64,000 bases of DNA, taken from Phenylobacterium sp. GTDB lineage: Bacteria; Pseudomonadota; Alphaproteobacteria; Caulobacterales; Caulobacteraceae. A program made the position numbers and the translations under genes. Shown here in pieces: positions 50,366 to 58,999 of the stretch (within the stretch, counting starts at the first letter, position 1; each line of letters starts with the position of its first letter). The notes beneath the pieces were generated by a model. The model was not told where the DNA came from. It ran no database searches and saw only the letters and a list, made by a program, of their open reading frames with translations. The stretch spans positions 1-64,000 of the forward strand of contig NZ_PNLB01000017.1 of NCBI RefSeq assembly GCF_013822795.1. The letters run 5' to 3'.

Positions 50366-53300
50366 TCAAATCTCGGGAATGACGGGGCTATCGTCGCCCA
50401 AGACGGCGACCAGGCGCTCACGCACCGTCGCGAGCCAGGTGTCCAGCTCAGCCGTGTTCTTGATGAGACCACCCGGCAGCTTCACCGACCTGGCCTTTGG
50501 CTCCAATTCGGCAGCCGCCTCCGCTAAGGCGTCCCCAATGAGGGCAGGCAGCGCTTTGCTGGCGTGTTGCCAAGCCTCAAGGCTGCGGCGTTCGAGGGCC
50601 TCAGCAACGGCCTCCGGCGTGTCGACCTTAGGGCGCTCGGCTTCAAGGAGCCCTGTCCGCAACCGGATGTCGTGCTTTTGATCCGCTGTGAGGCGGCCCC
50701 ACAGCCCGTCGTCGTGCAGACGCGCCTGGCCCGCAGCCCATGCGGCCTCCCACGCGGTCCACGCCTCGTTCAAGCGCAGGCGCAGGCTCTCGGCTGCGCC
50801 TTGCACGAGTGGCGCTACAGGGTCCGGATCGGCCAGCAATGCGCGGGTGGTGCGAACAGCGTCCAGTGCGCTTTCCTGATCCGTGGCCCCTAGACGCACG
50901 AGACGCTCAGCCAGCCGCCAGCGTGGGAGGCGCTCCGAAATCTTGCGCTCCGCGCTCCGCCAGGCCGTCAGCCGCTCCGTGAGCGTTGGCGCGGCCTCGG
51001 CCAACTTGACCAGCAGGTCCGCCCCGACGAGCGTCCGCAACGCCGCGCCGTTTGGAATGACGTCGGCGGCTGGTGCGGGCGCGTCACCGCCAGATGAACG
51101 CGCAGCGCCTTCAAGCGCGGTCAACAGAGCCGGTAGAGCGGCGACCTCAGAATTGGTCTCATACGGAACGCCGGCGGCATCGAGCAGCTTCCGAACGGCC
51201 ATCTTTTGGGACGCCGTCGCGACGACCGTCTCTGCTCGGAACGTGGTTCCCGGCAACTTCTGACGCGGCGAGCCGGCAGGATCGGCGGGACGACCATCCT
51301 CGCCTGTGGCCCGCACGCGGCCGGCTGTCGAGAGCACGAGCAGCGAGGCGTCGATGGCGTCTTGCGGCCAACCGAACGGGGCGGCCTGGAACTTGGAACG
51401 TATGTCACGTCCCGTGCGGCCGGGGCCGAGGTCGGCAAGGATCGTCTTGGCGACGGGATGGGCCTCAGGCTCGCCGGTATGGTCGACGGCCTTGAGAGCG
51501 TCGGGCTCCTTGCGGGAGGCGCGCGTGAAGGCCGTTCCCCACGCCGGATGATCCGCTTCCTCGAACCGAGGGTAGAGACGCGCTGCCGAACGGAGGGCAG
51601 CGGCCTTAACGGCCTCCGCCGGCGCTCCGCCGACCTCCGTTCCTCCCGCCTGCAGCACCTTGGCCTTAGCTACCGCGGCCTTGGCGATGTCTCTAACGGT
51701 CTGCTCGGCCTGATGGAGCCGGTTCTCCATAGCAGCCCGCGCTTCACCAGCATCTTCAGTTGCGCCAACGCCCTTCGCCGCCAGCACAGCCTCCGCAGCC
51801 AGCCGAGTTTCCAGGGCCTGGCGGAGTTCCGCAGCCTGGGTCTCCGCAATGAGCAGGTGTATTGCGGGATCGGTGGTCGCGGCGGACTTGATCGCCGCTT
51901 CGGCTGCCGTGAGGTCTTCAGCGTAGCCGTTGTGGATGCGGAGTGGCACCCCGTCAGCTGGCGCGGGCTGATCGGCGGTCAGCCGATGGATGTCGCGCTT
52001 AGCAGCGGCCCGACCCTGGTTGACTGAACCGGCGCCGGACAGCGCCAGACCGAGAGCTTTGTCGATGGCTTCATTGCGGCCCCGCGAGACCGCGGCAGGG
52101 TCGTTGCTGGCTCTGCGCTTCTCGTCCCGGAAGGCGGCTTCCCATTCCGCGCTGGCCTTGGTCTGCAGGCGCCACTCGCCGCCCTCAACCTCCAGGATCG
52201 AGCCATCCTCAGCGAGTTCGGCCAGCAGGCTTGGCATGGCGCCGCGGAGTTCGGGCTCGCCCGCGAGGTCTTCGATCATGAGATCGGCCAGGATCTCCGC
52301 CTTGGCCCGGACGCCGTGACGTTCAGCGTCCCCGGAGATGCGGTTCAGCATGTAGATCAGCATGAGGATGCGGGCCTTCTGCTGGTCACGCGGCGAACCG
52401 GCCCGAAGCTTCTCGATCCGTTCGTTGGTCTCGCGCGGCAGGAAGTTGCCCTTCACCGCGTCATCGCTGATCCGTTCATAGAGGAAGTCCGCCGGTGCAG
52501 CGTGACCGAGCGGGCGATCCGCGTAGCGTTGGGCGGCGGCCAACGTGCTGTGAAGCTGGCCGCGCAGGTTGCCCTTCAGACCCTGCTGATCCAACTCGGC
52601 CAGGATGGCGTGCCACACCCGACGTCGCGAAGGCAGCAGCGGCCAATCCGCCACTGCGGCGTCGTTGTCCTCCACCGTATGGGCGAACCGGCTGCCGTCC
52701 AGGTGGCGGCTGATCTCGCCGGCATGGCTATCCAGCATCGCTTTGATCTTGGGACCGGCCTCCGGCCTCTTCTGCAGGACGGTCCGGCGAACCACCGTGT
52801 CGATATCGCTGTCGCCCAGGGCGACCGTGACCGGGAACCGACCCAGGAGCTTCTGCAGGTCAGGGATGTCGTTCAGGGCCTGCTGGCCCGTCGCCACCAC
52901 CAGGAGCTTACCGTCGAAGGCGCTCGATAGCCGTTCGACCATGGTTTGGACCTTCAGGGTCTGGCCCGGATCGTTGTTGATGAACTGCTGGACCTCATCG
53001 AGCATCAGCAAGGTCAGCGGGAGCTTCTCTCGGCCGGACATGAGCGCGCGCCGCACGAGCCGCTCCAGGTCATCGTCGCTGATCGAACTGACCGCCGGGA
53101 AGCTGTGCTTCAGCCGGTCCCGTAGCTCCGCCTCGTCTTTGCCTAGGCTCGGCTTCGCCGCCAGCACCGCGTCTGCAAAGCGCGACGAGAGCACGGCTCG
53201 CCGAATATCCGCATTGAAGGTGGCTCCCAACTTCGACCGCACCTCGTCAAGGATGCCTTCATCCTCAAGCCAGAACGCGATCTCAGCCTCGCGCGGGGTC

Positions 53301-53785
53301 TCCGGAAGCCCAACACCTCTGAGGATAATGCCCAGCGCCACCGTGGCGGGATCGGCATGGCTACCCGGCATGGACCCGCCAGCGGCAAAGAGGCCGCCAT
53401 TGCGCTTTCCCGCCGCCTTCAACTCGGTGAGCGCTGCCACCACCGGCGCCGGCTTGTGCTGGATGAGGCCCTCGGCCGTTGCGCCGTCTTCAAACTGCAC
53501 GTTGGTCCACAATGCGGCCAGCATGGCGGCTAGGTGGGACTTCCCGGACCCATAGAAGCCGGAGACCCAAACGGCCGGCGCCGTGCCCTTTCCGACACCC
53601 CCGAGAAAGGCTTCTAGGATGCGGGTCAGACCCTCGGCGTAGCGGCCGTCACACACAAACGTCGAAAGCTCACCCCGCAAGACCTGCTGCATCTCAGGAG
53701 GGCTCGGCACTACGAGCTTGGCCACGCCTTGGTTGGCCAGGCGGTATTGCGCCGGGTCGGTGTGGAAGACTTCTTTGTTGAGCAC
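50366..53785 (-). CDS. brxC: BREX ATP-binding protein BrxC
   Basis: A 1139-residue P-loop protein. Walker A is GFYGSGKS (76-83), after the N-terminal NKEVFHTDPAQYRLANQGVA segment typical of BrxC/PglY, and LLMLDEVQQFINND carries Walker B. The C-terminal half is helical and Ala-rich. The GTG at 53785, with an AAGG site 29 bases after the brxB stop, is preferred; an ATG at 53869 would overlap brxB by 56 bases and adds a poorly conserved lead. Needed for BREX defence. Confidence 0.92.
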   Translation of the reverse strand: MLNKEVFHTDPAQYRLANQGVAKLVVPSPPEMQQVLRGELSTFVCDGRYAEGLTRILEAFLGGVGKGTAPAVWVSGFYGSGKSHLAAMLAALWTNVQFEDGATAEGLIQHKPAPVVAALTELKAAGKRNGGLFAAGGSMPGSHADPATVALGIILRGVGLPETPREAEIAFWLEDEGILDEVRSKLGATFNADIRRAVLSSRFADAVLAAKPSLGKDEAELRDRLKHSFPAVSSISDDDLERLVRRALMSGREKLPLTLLMLDEVQQFINNDPGQTLKVQTMVERLSSAFDGKLLVVATGQQALNDIPDLQKLLGRFPVTVALGDSDIDTVVRRTVLQKRPEAGPKIKAMLDSHAGEISRHLDGSRFAHTVEDNDAAVADWPLLPSRRRVWHAILAELDQQGLKGNLRGQLHSTLAAAQRYADRPLGHAAPADFLYERISDDAVKGNFLPRETNERIEKLRAGSPRDQQKARILMLIYMLNRISGDAERHGVRAKAEILADLMIEDLAGEPELRGAMPSLLAELAEDGSILEVEGGEWRLQTKASAEWEAAFRDEKRRASNDPAAVSRGRNEAIDKALGLALSGAGSVNQGRAAAKRDIHRLTADQPAPADGVPLRIHNGYAEDLTAAEAAIKSAATTDPAIHLLIAETQAAELRQALETRLAAEAVLAAKGVGATEDAGEARAAMENRLHQAEQTVRDIAKAAVAKAKVLQAGGTEVGGAPAEAVKAAALRSAARLYPRFEEADHPAWGTAFTRASRKEPDALKAVDHTGEPEAHPVAKTILADLGPGRTGRDIRSKFQAAPFGWPQDAIDASLLVLSTAGRVRATGEDGRPADPAGSPRQKLPGTTFRAETVVATASQKMAVRKLLDAAGVPYETNSEVAALPALLTALEGAARSSGGDAPAPAADVIPNGAALRTLVGADLLVKLAEAAPTLTERLTAWRSAERKISERLPRWRLAERLVRLGATDQESALDAVRTTRALLADPDPVAPLVQGAAESLRLRLNEAWTAWEAAWAAGQARLHDDGLWGRLTADQKHDIRLRTGLLEAERPKVDTPEAVAEALERRSLEAWQHASKALPALIGDALAEAAAELEPKARSVKLPGGLIKNTAELDTWLATVRERLVAVLGDDSPVIPEI

Positions 53786-53813
53786 AGGCGCGCCTTCGAG
53801 AGCTAGAGGAGCC

Positions 53814-54356
53814 TCAAGCAGGCTCAGATGGGATCGGGACGGCGTGGTAGTTCCAGCCTGGCCGGGCATCGAGAAGCCGGTAACCCGTTCCCTCGTACCG
53901 CCCTGCAAAGGACAGCATGAGTCGCCCTTTTACCGACGCCTCAGCTCTCGCAACAACTTTGGAGAGACTAGCCAATCCAAACAGCGCTCCACACCGCCGC
54001 ATCCCGACCAGATCGTTTGGGCCAGCTGCGTCAAGAACGGTCGTAAGGTGCTCGACTACGTGATCTTCAAACTCCGGGAGGATGGAGCCAAGTTCGTCCG
54101 GTTGCGCCATTACGGCGTCGCGGAGTTCGTGCGCCGCCAGCCACCGACCAAAAAGCAAACCGGCATCCAAGCTGTGCCAACCGTGTCCGGCTCTTGACGT
54201 CTCTTGCTCGAACACCGGCCATTGGCCGGCTACACGAAGCTCAAGGGTTCGGTCGTACCAAAGTATCCACACCCGACCAGACGCGGGCACGTCACCGCGC
54301 CAGGGCAAACTCACCTGCCGTCGGAACGCTTTCACGAGAGAGTCGAAGCTATGCAA
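53814..54356 (-). CDS. brxB: BREX protein BrxB (DUF1788)
   Basis: A 180-residue protein starting with TTG (codon 54354-54356) inside the end of brxA, an 8-base overlap. It has the DUF1788 pattern: SFDSLVKAFRRQVSLPWRGD, RVWILWYDRTLELRV and RLMLSFAGRYEGTGYRLLDA, with a short C-terminal strand. Second gene of the type I operon; small structural component of the BREX complex. Confidence 0.88.
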   Translation of the reverse strand: MHSFDSLVKAFRRQVSLPWRGDVPASGRVWILWYDRTLELRVAGQWPVFEQETSRAGHGWHSLDAGLLFGRWLAAHELRDAVMAQPDELGSILPEFEDHVVEHLTTVLDAAGPNDLVGMRRCGALFGLASLSKVVARAEASVKGRLMLSFAGRYEGTGYRLLDARPGWNYHAVPIPSEPA

Positions 54357-55161
54357 AATCAGCCGTCAGATCGGGCGAAACCTTGAGTTCAAAGACCGCG
54401 CCGGCATGACGAGCACGGACCAGGCCCCGCCCCTGCGCCCGGCGCAGCAAGCCTAGCCGCTCCTCTTCTCCGGCGTCCAGAACGGTGAGCCATGGAGAGG
54501 AGAGTATCCCAGGCCCTCCGAAGCCCGCGGCCTCTGCGATCAAGGCAGCAAAGGTGACCACTTCTGGCGTCGCCTCAACACGCTGCCGGACCTTGTTGCG
54601 CAAACCGTTAAGATGGCCGCTTTGGGTCCAGCTCGAAGCGCAATTTTGGGCCATGCTCTTGAGCATCGCTTGGCTGAACCTGTCAGGGTGTTTTGCCGCT
54701 ATAGCATCAGCAAGAGCGGGCCACCTCACGCCATCGCCGAACCGCGCGTTAGTCACGGTATCGGCCGTGTCTCGGAACAAAGGGTCCCGGGCCAGTGCGC
54801 ACAGCATCGCAAGTAAGGGCCGCCCCACCTGATCAGACTGCCAGAGCCTCGCCATCGCCCTTGTGATCGGAGGCGGTCTATTCAGGGCGTAGAGTTTGTT
54901 GAGGTTCGCCACCGCGCTGTCGCGGGCCGCATCCGAAGACTTCCCCAGGAGGTTTTCATCGACGATGAGCTTCTGCGCCGCTTCGACGCCGTGCTCCTCA
55001 ACGGCCCGCAGAAATGCCCCTAGCTCAGCGAGCATGATTGTCTTCGATTGATGCCCGCCGCCTCCCGAGGGGCGTAGGCCCATCGCGCCAGCTTGCTTCG
55101 CGTCGCAACCCGGTCCGAACCAAGGCGAGCGCAGTACATCATCGGCGGGCGTTTCAGACAT
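54349..55161 (-). CDS. brxA: BREX protein BrxA (DUF1819)
   Basis: A 270-residue protein, first gene of the six-gene operon. DUF1819 content is seen in GGGHQSKTIMLAELGAFLRA, NLLGKSSDAARDSAVANLNK, LNRPPPITRAMARLWQ and LALLCALARDP-like helices. BrxA is a DNA-binding helical protein in known systems. Upstream, 85 bases separate it from a divergent nuclease remnant, so the BREX promoter must lie in or near this gap. Confidence 0.88.
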   Translation of the reverse strand: MSETPADDVLRSPWFGPGCDAKQAGAMGLRPSGGGGHQSKTIMLAELGAFLRAVEEHGVEAAQKLIVDENLLGKSSDAARDSAVANLNKLYALNRPPPITRAMARLWQSDQVGRPLLAMLCALARDPLFRDTADTVTNARFGDGVRWPALADAIAAKHPDRFSQAMLKSMAQNCASSWTQSGHLNGLRNKVRQRVEATPEVVTFAALIAEAAGFGGPGILSSPWLTVLDAGEEERLGLLRRAQGRGLVRARHAGAVFELKVSPDLTADFA

Positions 55162-55284
55162 GGGGACCTAAGGGGGAGCCATCAGAGTCGACGACTGCGG
55201 ACGGCGGTTCTAAGGCGCAAAGGATACACGGCACAACGTGAAAGACCCGCCCGCCGGCCGCGAGTTTCAACGGGTTGCACAATC

Positions 55285-55641
55285 CTCGATTTCGACCGAG
55301 GCCGAGACGCTATCGGTCGATATCCAATTGGACTGCCGGATAACTGCGTCACCGGAGATTTTGCTTTGGAAGCAAAGTGCTATCGCAAGGCGTCTGGCCT
55401 GGGCGTCGACGCGATTTCGTGGCTCATTTCAGGGCTGAGACACCGGCAATTCGGAGTGTTGGTCACGACGAGCTACCTCGGTGACCAGGCCCATAGGGCG
55501 ATCGTGGAGGATAAGTACGCGATCGTCGTCTGGGCTAGGGGCGATCTCGCCAAACTGTTGATTTCTAAGCGAGTTATCTCGTCGGCGAAGGACGCCGCGG
55601 CGTGGCTCGCGACGGCCTATTCCCTTGGCGATCCCGCCTGA
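55285..55641 (+). pseudogene. C-terminal remnant of a restriction endonuclease
   Basis: About 115 codons encode DRGRDAIGRYPIG, then GDFALEAKCYRKASGLGVDA, RHRQFGVLVTTSYLGDQAH and AIVVWARGDLAKLL. This is the Mrr-like catalytic region (the ExK-type EAKCY) and C-terminus of stand-alone restriction endonucleases. The expected N-terminal hundred residues are absent, upstream in-frame sequence is not protein-like and no start is evident, so it is a truncated gene. It diverges from brxA. Confidence 0.7.
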
Positions 55642-55667
55642 GCCGCCGCGTACGGATAGGTGACGGT

Positions 55668-57785
55668 CTAGGCCCATGCCTTGTTGAGCACCTGTGCCGC
55701 CAGCGCCGCCTTGTCCTGAGGTAGAAAACGGCCGTAGTGCTGGGAGACCATCTCGGGGGTGTCTTGGATCGCGTAGCTCGCCTGCTCGTAGGAGCCGGTC
55801 TGCTTGAGCACATGGGTCGCTAGCACGTCACGGATGTTGTGCGGGCCGTGCGGCAGGAGCCCCTCGATCGCACCCTTGCCCGTATAGGGGTTGAAGATCC
55901 CATATCGCTGGATCACCAGCCGCCAAGCCTCATAGAAGCCGCTTTGGGTGTAGCTCGCATTTCGGCTCGTGGTCTTCACGGTCTTAATGAAGAGCGTGCC
56001 GGGGTCGCGTGATCCACTCAGGAGCAATCCGCGGCCTCGCTCCAGATAGTAGTCGATATAGGCGTAGAGATTGCCCAGGTCGGGTAGGACGAGCCGAAAG
56101 GGGCGGTTGGCGAAGAAGGAAGAGCTGGAATTCTTGAACGCGACCGAGGGAATAAAGAGCTCCCAGCCGTGCTCCCGATCGTTCCACCGCAGCTCGCCGC
56201 GTTTCCCTTCAATCAACTGACGCTCCGTGAGGGGCCGCTCGTCCCGACGACAGGCGAGCAGTTGCCGCAAGTTCTTCTGGCGAAGGCCGGAATGAAGGCC
56301 AATACGGAGCATTAGATACGAGCGTACGGCCTCGGCGTGGGGCTTCGGGTACCGCTTGGGGTCCGGCATGCGCCGAACGATCTCCTCGGTGATCTTGCGA
56401 TACTCAGCCAGCGGGCTGTCGGCTTCTAAGATCACGAGGATCGGCTCGAACGGGTCCCGGTGGACGCGGGCCACACGTTCGATTTCCTTGGCTCTCGCCA
56501 CTGCGTGTTTGTTTAGCTGATCGCAGGCCTGATCCCAGTTGGCCTTGGCGACCTCGACCTCGTCCTGACTCACGAGGCCTTCAATGGGCACAAGCCGATC
56601 GGCGATGTCTCGGCGCTGCCTTAGCCAGCCAGTTTCGGCGCGCGTAAGCGCAGCTCCGAGGAGCAGCATTTCCGCTTCCCAGCTCGTGTAGAAGCCCCGC
56701 CGCCTTTCACGCCATTGGACGTACCAGTCCCAAACAGCAGGGAAGAGAAGCATGCCGAACGTCAGGTCGGCCGCAGGAAGGCCCAAGCCCCGAATGTCGC
56801 CCTCAGGGGCGGCTGCAAGCGCTCCAAAAAGGAGGCCGAAGTGTTCAGTCCTCTGAGCCGCCGTGGCTTCGTTCCAGACCCCGCTGCGCTTGAAGCCAGC
56901 CCTGGTGAGGGTGGAGCTTTTGAAGGCGGCGAGGTCCTTCATTTCCTCGTCTAGCTGCGGAGGCGCGTCGAGGTCGTTCTGCCTCCTGCTCGTGTCAAAC
57001 CTCATCCCGAAGCGCTGCTTGACCGTCTCGCTGTGATATCGGCGATAGTCGGTGCTTCCCGAGATGATGACCCGGCGAACCCATTCGAGGATCTTCGCTC
57101 GCTCCGCTGCCGGCCGAGAGGCGAAGTCGTCAGGCAGGTGCCAAGCCAGTCGCCGAGACTCTGACGCGCTGAGCTCGGGGGTTTTTCCAGCGCTCGCCCG
57201 TGGCCGTGGCCCGAGCTTCTCCTGGAAGTATCCCTCCGGAAGTTGGTAGCGCTGCTCAATTCGATTGAGCAGCGCGAGACTTTCGACGGCTTGAGGCTGC
57301 TTCTGCCCCCGCCGCCAGGTTCGCAGCGTGCCTTTGTCGAGAAGGTCGTCGGGGCCGGTGATCGCAGCATGAAGTGTCCAACTGCTGTCTCCGTGGCGGC
57401 TCATTTCATGATTGAGCGCACGAGCGAAGGCTCCGGCCCCCCGTGGCAACGCCGATCGGCTGCGGCCGACTTCCTTGGCCGTAGCAGGAGGGATTGAGGA
57501 GGTCGCTGGCCTGGGCTGCTCAGTCAACGCGCGCTCATGTGCAGCGAGGAGCGGAACAATCATGTCCCTCCCAGCGAGGATCCGCTCATGGGAGACGCCC
57601 GACTTCCGGGCCAAATCAACCCAGTCGTAGCCGCGGCCACGCCGAGTCGGTCCCTCGGCTCGGTTCCATGCGCGGACTAGGTGGTCCTGAAGGCTTCGAG
57701 CCTCTTCGATCGTGAAAGCTCGAGGCAATCGAACGCGGCAGTACCGCGAGATAGCGAGAGCGAAGTCGCCCGGTTCAGTGTCCAT
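55668..57785 (-). CDS. Large tyrosine recombinase
   Basis: A 705-residue integrase-family protein. The catalytic domain is C-terminal (about 485-705) with R502 (HSGLRQKNLRQLL), likely Lys near 551, H649 and R652 (PHNIRDVL) and nucleophile Y684 (SQHYGRFLP). The N-terminal 450 residues are much longer than in phage integrases and contain HTH-like stretches (WVDLARKSGVSHERILAGRD; DKGTLRTWRRGQKQPQAVES). It sits near the right end, pointing inward, opposite the short integrase at the left end. It may be cargo, a second mobility enzyme or a relic of an earlier element. Confidence 0.82.
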   Translation of the reverse strand: MDTEPGDFALAISRYCRVRLPRAFTIEEARSLQDHLVRAWNRAEGPTRRGRGYDWVDLARKSGVSHERILAGRDMIVPLLAAHERALTEQPRPATSSIPPATAKEVGRSRSALPRGAGAFARALNHEMSRHGDSSWTLHAAITGPDDLLDKGTLRTWRRGQKQPQAVESLALLNRIEQRYQLPEGYFQEKLGPRPRASAGKTPELSASESRRLAWHLPDDFASRPAAERAKILEWVRRVIISGSTDYRRYHSETVKQRFGMRFDTSRRQNDLDAPPQLDEEMKDLAAFKSSTLTRAGFKRSGVWNEATAAQRTEHFGLLFGALAAAPEGDIRGLGLPAADLTFGMLLFPAVWDWYVQWRERRRGFYTSWEAEMLLLGAALTRAETGWLRQRRDIADRLVPIEGLVSQDEVEVAKANWDQACDQLNKHAVARAKEIERVARVHRDPFEPILVILEADSPLAEYRKITEEIVRRMPDPKRYPKPHAEAVRSYLMLRIGLHSGLRQKNLRQLLACRRDERPLTERQLIEGKRGELRWNDREHGWELFIPSVAFKNSSSSFFANRPFRLVLPDLGNLYAYIDYYLERGRGLLLSGSRDPGTLFIKTVKTTSRNASYTQSGFYEAWRLVIQRYGIFNPYTGKGAIEGLLPHGPHNIRDVLATHVLKQTGSYEQASYAIQDTPEMVSQHYGRFLPQDKAALAAQVLNKAWA

Positions 57786-57996
57786 GCCGGCCTCTCAAAA
57801 CGCACACGGAAAGCGGACACGGTCGATAGTCGACAGGCACACAACGTGGCAGTGAACTGGGCTAGACGCTTGTGATCGTTGATCACCCTGAACGGCGCTC
57901 GGGCGTGGGGAGGTTTTGCCGTTCGGCACCCCGGAGGTTTGGACTTTTCAAGCGTAGCTGTACTGTTTTGCGCCTGCGCCAGCAGGGGGGGAACCG

Positions 57997-58668
57997 ATGG
58001 CTAGTTCCGCGTACCTTGTGCGTACTGTTTCTGGACGATTCAAAACCCTCGCACTGGCAGTCGCATGTCTAGGTCTGGCCGAAACGGCGCGGGCTGATCC
58101 TTGCCACGCGATCCCGGACAACGGAGCCCTGCCTGGGTACCTCGCACCAGGCGTGAGCTTCTCTGGACCGGTCGTGTACGTCGGCGATGGCGACAGCCTC
58201 TGTGTAGATGTTGGGCCCACCGGATCGGAATGGGTTGAGGTTCGCCTGGCCGACTTCTTTGCGCCGGAACTCAGTTCCCCTGAAGGACCAGCGGCGAAGA
58301 GGGCGCTCGAGGGGCTTGCGATGCGCCGGGAGGTCGCCTGTGTCGCCGAGCATCAAAGCTACGATCGCATCGTAGCCCGTTGTGAACTCAATGGACGATC
58401 GCTTGGAGACCTGCTGCGCAGCGACGGTGGCCCTGAGGGCGGCAGAGGGTACTCGGGTGTTACCGCGTCCTCCTACTCCCGAAGCCCAATCGCGCCGTCC
58501 CTTGGTTCTGTCAGCCTTGGCAAGCAGACGGACGGCTGGATGATTCCTGCGGCCGCGTTCAGCGCGGCGGCGGCGGTGGGTGTCCTCTATGTTGGCTTCA
58601 AACCGCATCGACGTCGGCGAGGGCGCGCCCGTTGGGGCGGCGAGGAGAAGCGCTGGCGGCGACGGTGA
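57997..58668 (+). CDS. Exported thermonuclease (SNase-like) with C-terminal membrane helix
   Basis: A 223-residue protein behind a GGGGGG site. The signal peptide ends at ARA-D (33). The SNase-like fold has the Ca-site GDGD (63-66), R83 in VRLADF, E91 in APELS and an Arg in SYDRIVARC, the staphylococcal nuclease catalytic set. A hydrophobic helix (about 182-201) and a strongly basic tail (HRRRRGRARWGG) end the protein, so it is probably anchored facing the periplasm. Such nucleases are common on alphaproteobacterial mobile elements. It is the last island gene before attR. Confidence 0.8.
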   Translation: MASSAYLVRTVSGRFKTLALAVACLGLAETARADPCHAIPDNGALPGYLAPGVSFSGPVVYVGDGDSLCVDVGPTGSEWVEVRLADFFAPELSSPEGPAAKRALEGLAMRREVACVAEHQSYDRIVARCELNGRSLGDLLRSDGGPEGGRGYSGVTASSYSRSPIAPSLGSVSLGKQTDGWMIPAAAFSAAAAVGVLYVGFKPHRRRRGRARWGGEEKRWRRR

Positions 58669-58831
58669 GCCGGACCTAGTTCCAGGACTCTTCCGGCACC
58701 GAACTGTTGCGGTGACCTAAGCGCCCCGGTGGCCCGTGGCTAACACTCGAAAACCGGTCTGAGGACGGCGATCTACTGTGGCCACGCGCCCCCCACTCGC
58801 GCGGGTTGGCTGGACTTTCGGGGGCCGCCGA

Positions 58832-58886
58832 CTTACACACTCTCTTACACACTCCCGGCAATTTTGAAAAATTGTCGAGAAAAATC
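58832..58886 (+). repeat. Right arm repeats (probable integrase arm sites)
   Basis: Paired CTTACACA units (58832-58839, 58844-58851) and AAATTGTCGAGAAAAATC (58869-58886) repeat motifs at the left end in the same direction, at comparable distances from the core. In the circular form they would flank the core on both sides as P and P' arms. Confidence 0.65.
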
Positions 58887-58905
58887 AATGTGTTGGTGTT
58901 TCGAT

Positions 58906-58918
58906 GCCGGACTCAAAA
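58906..58918. repeat. attR core of the island
   Basis: Exact second copy of the 13-base core GCCGGACTCAAAA at 19362-19374. The DNA to its left is island and the DNA to its right is the rest of the split tRNA. Confidence 0.85.
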
Positions 58919-58964
58919 TCCGGTTCCGAAAGGAGTGTCGGTTCGAGCCCGACCGCCCGCACCA
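58906..58964 (+). pseudogene. 3' half of the split tRNA-Leu(CAA) gene
   Basis: Anticodon loop, 3' anticodon stem (TCCGG), variable arm, T arm and acceptor with CCA, identical to the spare tRNA at 28255-28339 except for G versus A at position 42. The 5' sequence is island DNA (GTGTTTCGAT before the core) that cannot complete the D arm or acceptor, so the gene is dead. Joined to 19336-19374 it forms a perfect tRNA. Confidence 0.9.
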
Positions 58965-58999
58965 TCCTCTCAAAGCACTGGATCTCGGCCTGACGGCGC

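Noticed and set aside
19336..58964. Insertion sequences or a CRISPR array within the island
   Set aside because: No transposase-like protein, no terminal inverted repeats with target duplication and no regularly spaced repeats were seen.
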